In this document: in pieces, positions 50,390 to 60,237 of the stretch
Layout of the letters: each line of letters starts with the position of its first letter
Numbering within the stretch: position 1 is the stretch's first letter
From: Candidatus Zixiibacteriota bacterium
GTDB taxonomy: Bacteria; Zixibacteria; MSB-5A5; GN15; FEB-12
Length of the DNA stretch: 64,000 bases
Assembly: GCA_028289585.1 (NCBI GenBank)
Contig: JANQPI010000020.1
Span: 1-64,000, forward strand
Direction of reading: 5' to 3'
The notes under the pieces: generated by a model
Databases searched by the model: none
Seen by the model: only the letters and a program-made list of their open reading frames with translations
Told to the model about the DNA's origin: nothing
Made by a program: the position numbers and the translations under genes

Positions 50390-51427
50390 CTAGCGACCAC
50401 CCTTAGCTGTATACCAATCACGGACCGCCGCATGAATCTCCGACCAGCCGTCGACACGCTCGCCCGTGTCTTTCGTGTAGACGAAATTGTGATCTCCACC
50501 CTCCACGATCAGAAGATCAGCGTCCTTACCTATCGAGAGGAGGTGAGCGTAAGCCATCGTTGCCGTCTCGACGGCGACGACCGGATCGGCCTCGCCCTGT
50601 GCGATAAAAATGCTCGCTTCGGTGTTTGATAGTTGCTCGATCGTTGACGTCTGCAGGAACGTCGCCCAGCGACGGTAGGGGTGGCCGAAGAAAAGCTGTT
50701 CGCTGTTCTCGGAGTTGCGAAGGATCTCTTGCCACCGGTCCATAACGTACCCCTCCCGCTCACTCGAAACGTCAGAAACATGAGCGAAGAACGTGCCCCG
50801 ATTAGCGAGCACAAGCAGGTCGTACAACTGGCTCGGCCCACCCCCGGCGAGTACCGCAACATGACTAATCATCGGGTAGTCGGCCGCGAGCTTAGCGGCA
50901 ACAAGGCCGCCCTCGGAATGTCCGATGACTAACACACCGCTATCTTTGACCCCCGGCAGACTCAGTGCCGCGACGATCGCCGCATGAATCGCCTCACACC
51001 ACCGCTCCAGCGTGTGCTCGTGTCGAAACTCTTGATAGTCCGAAGATGACAGCCCCGAGTCTCCCGGAGTCATCAGATAGTCGACGCCGGGTTTTTCGAC
51101 GATCAGGATCCGGGCGGTTTGACGGAAGACGTCATTGACCGTACTGTGCCCATTGCTGCCAACTATCCGCTCACCTCGTCGTTGAAAATGAGAGTTTCCA
51201 CCCGAGCCGTGGACATAGACAACCAGTGGCAGGACACGGTCATCGCTGCCCGTTTCGGATAGGTAGAATCGGATCGACCGACCAAGAGTATCGATTGTCG
51301 TGTAGGGAAGCCATGGCTGTCGAGCGATTGTCCCGACCGGACCGACCGGTTCATACGTTTGCTGGGCTGGAGCGGACTGCAGCATCAGAAGCGTTCCGGC
51401 AGCGACGATTAAGGATCTGATCAGCAT
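50390..51427 (-). CDS. Exported alpha/beta hydrolase
   Basis: Signal MLIRSLIVAAGTLLMLQSAPAQ; VVYVHGSGGNSHFQRRG; VIGHSEGGLVAAKLA; GGDHNF. Confidence 0.88.
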   Translation of the reverse strand: MLIRSLIVAAGTLLMLQSAPAQQTYEPVGPVGTIARQPWLPYTTIDTLGRSIRFYLSETGSDDRVLPLVVYVHGSGGNSHFQRRGERIVGSNGHSTVNDVFRQTARILIVEKPGVDYLMTPGDSGLSSSDYQEFRHEHTLERWCEAIHAAIVAALSLPGVKDSGVLVIGHSEGGLVAAKLAADYPMISHVAVLAGGGPSQLYDLLVLANRGTFFAHVSDVSSEREGYVMDRWQEILRNSENSEQLFFGHPYRRWATFLQTSTIEQLSNTEASIFIAQGEADPVVAVETATMAYAHLLSIGKDADLLIVEGGDHNFVYTKDTGERVDGWSEIHAAVRDWYTAKGGR

Positions 51428-51536
51428 GATATTCAGTACGGTTGTTCCTGCCGAAAGGATGCACGGGCACTCATAATTGCGGGCAGGTAACATGCTCGGA
51501 GAGGCGCACCAATGGAAGCGAGAGACTGTCTACCGA

Positions 51537-52001
51537 TTAGCGGCAGTTGGGGCAGAGGCCGGTCACCTCGAAGCGATGCTCGAGATTCGTAAAGCCACGT
51601 TTTGCCAGCGACTTCGCAAGATCTGCAAACAGGCATTGGGACAGCGGTTCAACTTCCTGACAGTTCTTGCATTTGAAGAAATGTGCATGCTCGCATGAAT
51701 CATCCGGACGCTCACTTCGCCACCCGTAGCGCGCCGCTTCACCGTAGAACTCACTCCGAGCGACGAGTCCGAGCCGCTCGAAAAGCGTGAGCGTACGATA
51801 GACCGAGGTCAGGTCACACGCGACGAGTTCTTGATTCTGAATCTGTTGATGGATCTCCTCGGGCGTGATCCAGAGGCTGTTATGAGCAATTAACGCACGC
51901 GCAACCGCCAGGCGCGACTTGGTCACCCGGTGATGATGCTCCGAGAGCGCCTTCTTGGCTCGCTCTAACTGTGACGGTTGTGAGCTAGGCTTCGTGGCCA
52001 C
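51537..52001 (-). CDS. Fur family transcriptional regulator (Zur-like)
   Basis: RVTKSRLAVARALIAHNSLWITPEEIHQQIQ...LTSVYRTLTLFERLGLV...CEHAHFFKCKNCQEVEPL...LCPNC. Confidence 0.9.
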   Translation of the reverse strand: MATKPSSQPSQLERAKKALSEHHHRVTKSRLAVARALIAHNSLWITPEEIHQQIQNQELVACDLTSVYRTLTLFERLGLVARSEFYGEAARYGWRSERPDDSCEHAHFFKCKNCQEVEPLSQCLFADLAKSLAKRGFTNLEHRFEVTGLCPNCR

Positions 52002-52509
52002 AGACCTCCCCTTTCCGGAAGCAGGTGCATGATCTGAGGTTGAAGATGTGCGCCGTAATCAAGAGCAGACCACCCGTGATCGAGAGATACATTGGCGATA
52101 GGCCGAACAGACCGGCTTGGACATGGGCCTGTGAGGCACACCCCGGTCCAGACTCGCCAGTTACGAAGGCATCGACAATTGCCTCACCTCCGCACGCCGG
52201 TCCGCACCCCCCGGTAACAAATGCCTCGACATAGAACCCGTAGCCAAGGACCGCGATTCCGGCGATGCCGAGCACCAGCGGTAACACGGACTTGTGCATA
52301 CGGTAGTGCCGCAGGATCGTCACCAGGAAAATGCTGACGACGAATACTAAGAGTACGCCATGCACCCAGGGTGACTGAAACTGCTCCCCCAAGGCGGGCA
52401 GAAACGCCAGCAAAATCGGTGTCGCCAGGCAGTGGACGGCACACAAAGCCGACAGAAAGATCCCCACATAGTCATACCGACCGCTACTCTGTACCTGTGT
52501 CGCTGCCAT
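51985..52509 (-). CDS. MerC domain membrane protein
   Basis: GIFLSALCAVHCLATPILLAFLPALG; overlaps the downstream Fur gene; RBS aaggagg. Confidence 0.85.
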   Translation of the reverse strand: MAATQVQSSGRYDYVGIFLSALCAVHCLATPILLAFLPALGEQFQSPWVHGVLLVFVVSIFLVTILRHYRMHKSVLPLVLGIAGIAVLGYGFYVEAFVTGGCGPACGGEAIVDAFVTGESGPGCASQAHVQAGLFGLSPMYLSITGGLLLITAHIFNLRSCTCFRKGEVCGHEA

Positions 52510-52551
52510 AGTCCTCCTTGTCAGGCAGGCAAGAATAGGGGCCGACAGCTC

Positions 52552-52574
52552 TTATTGCAAATAGTTTGCAATAA
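52552..52574. promoter_or_regulatory. Perfect palindromic operator upstream of merC-fur (putative Fur/Zur box)
   Basis: TTATTGCAAA-TAG-TTTGCAATAA, 10-3-10 perfect inverted repeat, 43 nt upstream of the merC start. Confidence 0.75.
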
Positions 52575-52666
52575 AATGTGAGACCGGCTAATGGAGTTGA
52601 ACCATTAGCCCCGATGGCATGACCAGAAGCGTTCGTAATCGAAAGAATTGATTCCCGTTGCCAATA

Positions 52667-52692
52667 AGTAACGAAAACGTTACCGTTACTTA
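52667..52692. promoter_or_regulatory. Compound inverted repeat (putative TetR operator)
   Basis: aagtaacg aaaa cgttac cgttactt: gtaacg-N4-cgttac and aagtaacg-N10-cgttactt, 31 nt upstream of the gene at 52723. Confidence 0.6.
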
Positions 52693-52722
52693 CACGAGTA
52701 CTGCTAAACCCCGGAGACTCCC

Positions 52723-53625
52723 ATGTCCCGACCCCGACTGCTTCAACTCTTCCTGGTTGCCAACGCTCTCTTCTCGATGCTCAGTGGTATCGTCTTAATC
52801 GTCATGCCCGATCGAATCGCCACGCTGCTCGGACTGCCGTCATTCGGATTCTTCGCACCGATCGGTATTGGCCTCATAGGCTGGGCATTGGTGGTCGGCT
52901 GGCAGGCGATGGTCCAGCGAAAGCTGAGCCTCGCTGTTCTGCTGATTAGTTTTGGCGATTTCGCTTGGGTTATTGGGAGTGCGATTCTTCTGATCGGTTG
53001 GGGTGACGCGCTGTCGTCAACCGGGTCGGTCGTCATTAGCTCCATTGCTATCCTCGTCGGGCTCTTCGGTGCCGGTCAACTGCTTGGAATTCGCGAGTAC
53101 CACCGCGAGGTCGATCCAACCCTGGAAACATCCTGGCGACATCAGGTATCGGTGGTTGTCGATGCATCGCCGAGCGTTCTCTGGTCTACGATACAAGATC
53201 TCAAGTCGATCGCGTCCTACTCGCCGGGTCTGGCCTCAAGCACGGTGGATCGACCGGTGCAGCCGGGAGCAGTTCGGACCTGCCATGACACTTCTGGTCG
53301 CATGTGGCAGGAAGAGTGCACGTCGATAACATCGTCAGATCGAGAACTGACGATGCGGTTCCGATCTGAACGAGACGATTGGCCGTTTCCGGTTAGCAAG
53401 ATGGTCGGGGGATGGAACGTCGATGCGGTTGGCGACGGTTCGTGCGTGACCGTCTGGTGGTCGCTCGATCCTCAGCCATCATGGGCTGGGATTATCCTGG
53501 TGCCACTTCTCGCGGCCAGCCAGGACAGGGCCATCAAGGGCGTGATCTCGCGTATGGCAGGTGAGTCGACGAAAGCTCGTTCCATCCGTAGGAAACAACG
53601 GGCACGATTGGTGGCGTGGTGCTAG
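52723..53625 (+). CDS. Membrane protein fused to SRPBCC (polyketide cyclase-like) domain
   Basis: N-term four TM helices; C-half VVVDASPSVLWSTIQDLKSIASYSPGLASSTV... Confidence 0.75.
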   Translation: MSRPRLLQLFLVANALFSMLSGIVLIVMPDRIATLLGLPSFGFFAPIGIGLIGWALVVGWQAMVQRKLSLAVLLISFGDFAWVIGSAILLIGWGDALSSTGSVVISSIAILVGLFGAGQLLGIREYHREVDPTLETSWRHQVSVVVDASPSVLWSTIQDLKSIASYSPGLASSTVDRPVQPGAVRTCHDTSGRMWQEECTSITSSDRELTMRFRSERDDWPFPVSKMVGGWNVDAVGDGSCVTVWWSLDPQPSWAGIILVPLLAASQDRAIKGVISRMAGESTKARSIRRKQRARLVAWC

Positions 53626-54245
53626 CTGTGAGTGAGTCAGCTACGAACGTCATCAGCGCATCGCAGACAAAACTAACCGATACGAAGCGGGCATTACTCG
53701 AAGCTGCGGCGATCGAATTCGCCGAACATGGCTACGACGGTGTGCGTATGGAGCACGTAGCCAAACGCGCCGGATACAACAAGTCACTCGTCTATCGTTA
53801 CTTCAGTGACAAGCGTGGTCTCTTCACTGCGATGCTTCGTACGGTCTTTGAGAAGCGTGTGACTCTACTTAACAGCCTACCGGATTCGTTGGATGATTTG
53901 CTGGTCTATTGGACGCGGGCTCAACGGAGTGATCCGCACTTTCTCAGATTGATCGTTCGGGAAGCACTTCAGGACGACGGCAAAGCTCCGGTCGAAGCCG
54001 AGACAAGACGCGCCTACTACCAACAGCAGATCGAGATCCTCGATGACCTCCAAGCCAAAGAAGAGGTCGATCCGGATTTCGATCCACAGATGCTCTTCTT
54101 AGCTCTGCTGGCGATATCGGTAGTACCGACCATACTGCCCCAGATCACCCGTCTGGTGACCGGCCTAGACAGCACGAGCCAAAAATTCACCAAGGACTGG
54201 GAGGCGTTCCAACGGCTTCTGGCACACCGCTTGGCGCCATCGTGA
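53616..54245 (+). CDS. TetR family transcriptional regulator
   Basis: DTKRALLEAAAIEFAEHGYDGVRMEHVAKRAGYNKSLVYRYFSDKRGLFTAML. Confidence 0.93.
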   Translation: MVLAVSESATNVISASQTKLTDTKRALLEAAAIEFAEHGYDGVRMEHVAKRAGYNKSLVYRYFSDKRGLFTAMLRTVFEKRVTLLNSLPDSLDDLLVYWTRAQRSDPHFLRLIVREALQDDGKAPVEAETRRAYYQQQIEILDDLQAKEEVDPDFDPQMLFLALLAISVVPTILPQITRLVTGLDSTSQKFTKDWEAFQRLLAHRLAPS

Positions 54246-54330
54246 TGACGGTACCGCGCTGGATACGGTTCCTCAAGAAGATCGGCCTGCCCGACTAGCT
54301 GCAAGCATTCCGGGATGTAGGGAATGTCGT

Positions 54331-56244
54331 TTACCTCTCGTGGTAGCCGTCGGCGAAGTCTTCGCGGATTGACTCGGCATCCCATCCGGAGTCCCCTTGC
54401 TGGTCCTCGGAAAGGTCGGCCAGCATGACCTGTTCGAGATTGTCTATTCGCTGGCGCGCCGCGGAGAAGTACGCTTGGTCATCCCCCCAGCTTTCAGCCA
54501 GCACACGCATTGTGCGTTCGTCCCCTTGCAGAAACTTCTTGGCGGCACGATGAACCTGGTGGCCCCGCAACCCGAGAACGCATAGCAGATCACTTCCCGC
54601 ACGCAATGCGGTATCAGCATTTTCGCGATAGACGTAGTCGACACCGGCTTTAACCAGATCGAACGCCTCGAACCAGCCATCGGCCCGGGCGAAGATCTTG
54701 AGATGCGGGAAATGTTTGCGTGCCAACTCAACCAACTCCATCGTCCGGCCTTCTCCACCGACGGCGATCACCAGCATCCTGGCCTCCGCAGCACCGGCGG
54801 CATGCAGGAGTTCGGACCGGCGGGCGTCGCCGTAATACGCCTTTAGTCCAAGGCGACGAAGAAAGTCGATATGCTCCGAGTTATTCTCGAGCACCGTTGG
54901 GCGGACACCATTGGCCCGCAGGAAGCGAACAACCGTGCCACCAAAATCGCCGAATCCGGCGACAATGACCGCACTCTGGTGATCAATCTGATCGGCTGCG
55001 CGGTTATCGGCCTCGCACGTACCAAAGCGCGGCTGGACCAGCCGTTCGTTGATGATCATGAGAATTGGTGTCAGCGCCATGCTGATTGCGGTGGCGGCAA
55101 TGATTGGCGCGGCGACTTCGATTGTCATCACTCCCGCCTGTAGAGCAAACGACACGAGGACGAATGCAAACTCGCCACCCTGGGCCAGAGCGAAGGTGAA
55201 CAAAAGATTCTGGTCGAGCTTCATGCCAAAGACGCGTCCGAGCAGAAACAGCACGAGCATTTTGACTGCAATGAGTCCTACAACAATCAGTGCAATGTTG
55301 ATCGGTTCAGCTGCGATCAGTGCGAAGTCGATCGACGCACCGACGGCGATGAAGAATACGCCCAGGAGCAGGCCCTTGAAGGGATCGATATCGCTTTCCA
55401 ACTCGTGGCGATATTCACTGTTAGCCAGAACAACACCAGCGACAAACGTACCAAGCGCCGGACTCAAGCCAACCTTAGTCATGAGAACAGCGATACCAAT
55501 AACCAACATCAGCGCGGCAGCAGTGAACGCCTCCCGCATGCGCGAGGACGCAACGAAGCGAAAGAACGGGCGAGCTAACACCTGACCACCAACAATAACG
55601 ATCGCGATCGCTCCCAGAACGGCCAGCGCCTCTGCCCATCCCGGCAGGGCAAGACTCTGGAGCCAGGTCTCACTGTGCGAGCCACCATCGGCGGCAACAT
55701 TGCCGCCATGGAGAGCACCATCACGGACGGCGAGCAACGGAAAGAGCGCGAGCATCGGAATGACGGCGATATCCTGCATGAGCAAGACAGCAAATGAGGA
55801 CTGCCCCCCCTCCGTCTTCATTAGCCCTTTCTCCCGCAGCGTCTGCAAAACGATCGCGGTAGACGATAGCGCGAGGGTCAGCCCGATTGCCAGAGCGGTT
55901 TGCCATGGTAGACCGACAATGAGTCCGATGCCGGCAATGACAACGGCCGATAGCACAACCTGGGCCCCACCCAAGCCGAGGACCGGAACACGCATCTCCC
56001 ACAGCCGGCGAGGTTGTAGCTCCAGACCGACGAGAAAGAGCATCATGACGACACCAAACTCGGCGAAGTGCATGACATCCTCTCCCTCGGAACCAACTAA
56101 GCCGAGCACATACGGCCCAATCAGAATTCCGGCACCGAGGTACCCAAGTACAGATCCAAGACCAAGCCGCTTGGCCAGCGGAACAGCAATCGCCGCGGCG
56201 GCAAGATAGAGCAACGCTTGAATGAACAGTGATTCGCCGTGCAT
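54331..56244 (-). CDS. kefC: CPA2 cation/proton antiporter, KefC-like with TrkA-N domain
   Basis: LGYLGAGILIGPYVLGLVG; ALSSTAIVLQTLREKGLM; VAGFGDFGGTVVRFLRANGVRPTVLENN. Confidence 0.88.
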   Translation of the reverse strand: MHGESLFIQALLYLAAAAIAVPLAKRLGLGSVLGYLGAGILIGPYVLGLVGSEGEDVMHFAEFGVVMMLFLVGLELQPRRLWEMRVPVLGLGGAQVVLSAVVIAGIGLIVGLPWQTALAIGLTLALSSTAIVLQTLREKGLMKTEGGQSSFAVLLMQDIAVIPMLALFPLLAVRDGALHGGNVAADGGSHSETWLQSLALPGWAEALAVLGAIAIVIVGGQVLARPFFRFVASSRMREAFTAAALMLVIGIAVLMTKVGLSPALGTFVAGVVLANSEYRHELESDIDPFKGLLLGVFFIAVGASIDFALIAAEPINIALIVVGLIAVKMLVLFLLGRVFGMKLDQNLLFTFALAQGGEFAFVLVSFALQAGVMTIEVAAPIIAATAISMALTPILMIINERLVQPRFGTCEADNRAADQIDHQSAVIVAGFGDFGGTVVRFLRANGVRPTVLENNSEHIDFLRRLGLKAYYGDARRSELLHAAGAAEARMLVIAVGGEGRTMELVELARKHFPHLKIFARADGWFEAFDLVKAGVDYVYRENADTALRAGSDLLCVLGLRGHQVHRAAKKFLQGDERTMRVLAESWGDDQAYFSAARQRIDNLEQVMLADLSEDQQGDSGWDAESIREDFADGYHER

Positions 56245-56895
56245 CTACCGGATCTCCCCTCTGATGACATCATTGAGATCTTGATTGATAAACGATCGGT
56301 CTCGAGCCGCTGCCTTTTCGAGGTCGACCTGATCGTCGCGAAGCGCGATCACCAGCCGGTGATAATCTGAGGTGTGAACAGCCAATACGTCGGTCGGAAT
56401 GCGAAGAGTTGCATGAGCAACGAACGGAGCCAAGAATGTCATACCGCACAGGTGAGCTGTTTGCTCTATCGGAGCGAGAAGTTGACGAACCGTATGGCGG
56501 TTGTAACCATCGGGATGGTAGGCCGACTCTTTGCCTCCTGTTGACACAACCGAGAGCAGTGTCTTACCACGCAGAGCATTTCCGGTACTTCCGTATGCCC
56601 AACCATGCTCCAGGACGAGATCCTGCCACTCCTTGAGGATAGACGGGGTCGAGTACCAATAGAACGGATGCTGAAAAATCACGACATCGTGCGTCTCCAG
56701 CAACTCCTGCTCAGCTCGAACATCGATACAGAGATCAGGATATGCCTCGTACAGGTCGTGAAACGTTACGCCCGGAATTTGATCCAGGCCATCGATCAGC
56801 TTGCTGTTGACACGCGACTTTTGGAGGGCGGGGTGTGCGAACAACACCAGTACGGGGCGCCTTGGCTGATCGCTCGGTGACTGCATCTGATTCAT
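56245..56895 (-). CDS. kefF: NAD(P)H oxidoreductase, KefF-like ancillary protein
   Basis: VLFAHPALQKSRVNSKLIDGLDQIPGVTFHDLYEAYPD; HPFYWYSTPSILKEWQDLVLEHGWAYG. Confidence 0.88.
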   Translation of the reverse strand: MNQMQSPSDQPRRPVLVLFAHPALQKSRVNSKLIDGLDQIPGVTFHDLYEAYPDLCIDVRAEQELLETHDVVIFQHPFYWYSTPSILKEWQDLVLEHGWAYGSTGNALRGKTLLSVVSTGGKESAYHPDGYNRHTVRQLLAPIEQTAHLCGMTFLAPFVAHATLRIPTDVLAVHTSDYHRLVIALRDDQVDLEKAAARDRSFINQDLNDVIRGEIR

Positions 56896-57127
56896 ATCTA
56901 CGTTCTCTCTAGTGCGCTTCGTGTAAAATGGTGTCGGTCATAGGGCCTGTAATGCCGGCCTACGCGGGCGCGCGAAAACGATATGTACGGATCAGCTTCT
57001 TTTTGGCAAGACCGGTTTTTGACCCAGGCTAGACAAGGGACACATCGGCTCGGCTGTTGAACATTGATGATGACAAAAGTGCGGCAGCGAACTGCAGCGA
57101 GCAGAGCTGCTTTAGGCAAACATGGAA

Positions 57128-57153
57128 ACGGGCGAGCAGAACTGCTCGCCCGT
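57128..57153 (-). terminator. Hairpin downstream of the small Cys-rich gene
   Basis: acgggcgagcag aa ctgctcgcccgt, perfect 12-bp arms, ~30 nt past the stop of the minus-strand gene. Confidence 0.7.
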
Positions 57154-57182
57154 GCGAAACCTTAATTGGGTCGATTAGCCGA

Positions 57183-57377
57183 CTAGGCCATCGCGTGGGC
57201 GGCCGGACGCTTCACGAGCTCGTGACCGCAGCAAATCAGCGCACAGTTCTCTTTCGTGCCGCAGCACTCGTCAACCGGCTCACCGGAATCCCGACACTCT
57301 TTGATAATCTTCAACTGCAGACCGCAGTCCGGGCATTCATACACGTCGTTCAGTAACAGGTCGTGACAATTCGACAT
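57183..57377 (-). CDS. Small Cys-rich metal-binding protein
   Basis: MSNCHDLLLNDVYECPDCGLQLKIIKECRDSGEPVDECCGTKENCALICCGHELVKR; strong SD gaaggagacc; start moved to 57377. Confidence 0.8.
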   Translation of the reverse strand: MSNCHDLLLNDVYECPDCGLQLKIIKECRDSGEPVDECCGTKENCALICCGHELVKRPAAHAMA

Positions 57378-57526
57378 CCTGGTCTCCTTCCTCAGTCGTG
57401 TAGCCCCTGACGTTAGAGGCACAATATACGTACTCTGGCCTGTATGCGAGTAGAAAAAAGAATGACGATACTCGTGCTGGCGAAGGCTGAGGCGAAACCG
57501 TATTTTATCGCTTAGGAGGGCAAATC

Positions 57527-57739
57527 ATGGCCGATTCAAGTGATTGCGCCAGTTGTGGATTCCGAGCAAAGTACGATGCCAACCCGACGAGCGTGTTGGG
57601 ACGATTCTGGCGGTGGCATGCAAACTGGTGCCCCGGATGGAAAGACTACATGCTGTCGCTTCCGGATGATGAGCGTCGCGACATAGCACACCGTTACGGG
57701 ATGAAGAAGTTCGACGACCAGACTGAAGACCGCCGGTAA
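57527..57739 (+). CDS. Small CxxC protein (70 aa), conserved-looking hypothetical
   Basis: MADSSDCASCGFRAKYDANPTSVLGRFWRWHANWCPGWKDYM; SD ttaggaggg. Confidence 0.75.
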   Translation: MADSSDCASCGFRAKYDANPTSVLGRFWRWHANWCPGWKDYMLSLPDDERRDIAHRYGMKKFDDQTEDRR

Positions 57740-58057
57740 GATACCAACCCGCCAGTAGCGATCACCTCCCTTGGTCAGGTTCACGTCGAGAAAAACGAGA
57801 GAGAAGGCCGCGACACTCGCAATTGGCGATGTCGATCTCCTGCTCTGACTACCGGCCGCAAGATCCGTTCTCCTACAAGCTCGACGGGAAAACGTCGAGA
57901 GCAACTCGGTCAGTGTTTCATCCCGAAACGGCCTCAAGAAGTCACCAAAGAGCGACTCCTCAAGCTTGGGCGAGGAATCGGGTATAAGAAAACGGCAGGA
58001 TGGTGCGTTTTTAGAAAGAGATAGCCCGCTCGTACAATTGGTACCTATCTACTCTGC

Positions 58058-58501
58058 ATGAACGACATCCGACTGACCGATTCGATCCCGCCGATCGCAG
58101 AGGCTTACTCCTTGTTTGAAAGTACCGGATGGAACAAGACGTACCGGATTCCCCCCGACATTTTCGAGACAGCGATCGAGCAGAGTTGGAGGACAACGTT
58201 TGCGCACCGCGGCAGTAAGCTCGTTGGCATGGGACGCATTGTTTCTGACGGGGCATTGTATGCTGTCCTGTTCGACATAATCGTCGATCCCCATTGTCAG
58301 CGAGCCGGTGTCGGTTCTCAGATTGTGCGGCATCTCCTCAACCACTGCCACACTGCCGGCATACGGGACATCCTTCTGTTCAGCGCCAAGGGAACGGAAG
58401 ACTACTACCGACGCTTCGGTTTTGTCCCACGACCGGCCGATGCACCGGGGATGATACTACGAGTGACAAGCGGAAACCGGGCTGTTTCGTCTCCCTCCTG
58501 A
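58058..58501 (+). CDS. GNAT family N-acetyltransferase
   Basis: LYAVLFDIIVDPHCQRAGVGSQIVRHLLNHCHTAGIRDILLFSAKGTEDYYRRFGF. Confidence 0.9.
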   Translation: MNDIRLTDSIPPIAEAYSLFESTGWNKTYRIPPDIFETAIEQSWRTTFAHRGSKLVGMGRIVSDGALYAVLFDIIVDPHCQRAGVGSQIVRHLLNHCHTAGIRDILLFSAKGTEDYYRRFGFVPRPADAPGMILRVTSGNRAVSSPS

Positions 58502-58538
58502 CGGAACTCAGAGTTAACCGGGCAGCCAGGTGGTATCC

Positions 58539-59303
58539 ATGGAAGTTGACTACCGTTCACAGGATCCCTTTCCCAGCAAACTCGATTGGGGACCGCCGGG
58601 CACACTGCGGGCAGCCCATCGCCGTGACATTATCGTCGTCGTTGACGTGCTTAGTTTTTCGACGACCACGATCCGGGCTACGTCACGCGGTGCGATTATC
58701 TACCCTTGTGCGAAATCTGATTCACCACAGCAGCTCGCCCACGAAGTGAAAGCCGAACTCGCCGTATCCCGTCGGGACTACCCAGAGAATGGTCGCTACT
58801 CCCTCTCTCCAACGTCGTTTGACAAGATTGCCCCGGGGACAAGAGTCGTACTTCCCTCGCTGAACGGCGCAACCTGTAGTCGATGTGCCGATGACGCCGC
58901 CGCCATACTTGTTGGAGCAATCACCAATGCGTCGGCAGTCGCCGATGAAGCGTTGAGACAACAGGAAGCAACCGGCCGTTCAGTCACCGTGATCGCCTGC
59001 GGTGAACGCGAGGAAGCACTCGGCACGAACGGCGACTTACGGATGGCAATTGAGGACTACCTGGGCGCCGGGGCGATTCTCACACACCTCGGCCCCGATA
59101 AATCACCTGAAGCACGATTATGTGAAACGGCCTATCAGAATTGTCGAACAGATCTTGCTGAACTCATCTGGGATTCGACGAGTGGCCGCGAGTTGCGGCA
59201 GCTTGGATACGGACGTGACGTCGAGATAGCCACGGCTCTCGATTCTGAAATCTCTGTCCCGCAAATGGTACGGGGAGCGTTTACGGCCAGGCTTGGGCAA
59301 TAG
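58539..59303 (+). CDS. comB: 2-phosphosulfolactate phosphatase (ComB) family
   Basis: IIVVVDVLSFSTTTIRATSRGAIIYPC...VLPSLNGATCS...GERE...EDYLGAGAI. Confidence 0.85.
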   Translation: MEVDYRSQDPFPSKLDWGPPGTLRAAHRRDIIVVVDVLSFSTTTIRATSRGAIIYPCAKSDSPQQLAHEVKAELAVSRRDYPENGRYSLSPTSFDKIAPGTRVVLPSLNGATCSRCADDAAAILVGAITNASAVADEALRQQEATGRSVTVIACGEREEALGTNGDLRMAIEDYLGAGAILTHLGPDKSPEARLCETAYQNCRTDLAELIWDSTSGRELRQLGYGRDVEIATALDSEISVPQMVRGAFTARLGQ

Positions 59304-59491
59304 CAGCGAACCAGCTACGGTTGCTCTGAACCGATCATCGACCAACAGATCCCCTTCGCACAGGCATCTGATGATTTCCGATTTGCCGCGGCGGTCGCCG
59401 GATTTGGCGTGATCCTTCGTGATACCGAGTTTCAAGGTGACGCTACGCTCGGAAATACAATAAATAATTATTGAAAAACACCGATTATACA

Positions 59492-59519
59492 TTGACAAAC
59501 GATAAATTTCTCATACTAT
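59492..59519 (+). promoter_or_regulatory. Sigma-70-like promoter upstream of the DUF2975/HTH operon
   Basis: TTGACA-N16-TACTAT in an AT-rich stretch, 32 nt before the start at 59551. Confidence 0.6.
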
Positions 59520-59550
59520 CATCCTTACTGTAGAGACCGGGAGACTGCTC

Positions 59551-60015
59551 ATGCAGCATGGCTCAACGCTGCTTCTCAAAATCGTCGTTTCTGTCATCGG
59601 ACTGGCTGTCCTCGCCCTCTGCCTGCTCCTGCTCTGGGTAGCCACCGAGACTGTAAGTATCGATGACTATCTGACCGTACTGATCGGAATGTACACGGCC
59701 GCCCCCCCGTTCTTTTTCGCGGTCTATCAGACACTGCTGCTGCTGTCGCTGATCGATCGCGGCCAGGCATTCTCAGATCGTTCGGTTAGGGCGCTGAGAA
59801 TGATTAAGTTCTGCGGACTGGTGATTGCCACAATCTATGCACTGACATTTCCTTTCATCATTCAGGTTGCGGAGCGGGATGATGCCCCAGGCGCCGTTGC
59901 TATCGGCGCGATCATCATCCTGGCGTCCGCGGCCATCGCAACGCTGGCGGCTGTCCTGGAGCGGTTGCTGCGCGAGGCATTGGCGATGAAGGCCGAGAAC
60001 GAGCTAACGGTCTAG
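59551..60015 (+). CDS. DUF2975 family membrane protein
   Basis: Four TM segments; PFFFAVYQTLLLLSLIDRGQAFSDRSVRALRMIKFCGLV. Confidence 0.83.
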   Translation: MQHGSTLLLKIVVSVIGLAVLALCLLLLWVATETVSIDDYLTVLIGMYTAAPPFFFAVYQTLLLLSLIDRGQAFSDRSVRALRMIKFCGLVIATIYALTFPFIIQVAERDDAPGAVAIGAIIILASAAIATLAAVLERLLREALAMKAENELTV

Positions 60016-60024
60016 GCAGCCACA

Positions 60025-60237
60025 ATGGCAATCATTGTTAACATTGATGTCATGCTGGCGAAGCGGAAGATGAGCGTTACCGAACTCGCAGAACGGGTCG
60101 GGATCACGATGGCTAACATATCAATTCTCAAGAACGGCAAGGCTCGAGCAATCCGCCTGTCGACTTTGGAAGCGATCTGTCGAGCGCTCGACTGTCAACC
60201 GGGGGATATTCTGGAATACGCGGAGGAGAAATCATGA
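60025..60237 (+). CDS. XRE/YozG-like helix-turn-helix regulator
   Basis: MAIIVNIDVMLAKRKMSVTELAERVGITMANISILKNGKARAIRLSTLEAICRALDCQPGDILEY. Confidence 0.93.
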   Translation: MAIIVNIDVMLAKRKMSVTELAERVGITMANISILKNGKARAIRLSTLEAICRALDCQPGDILEYAEEKS

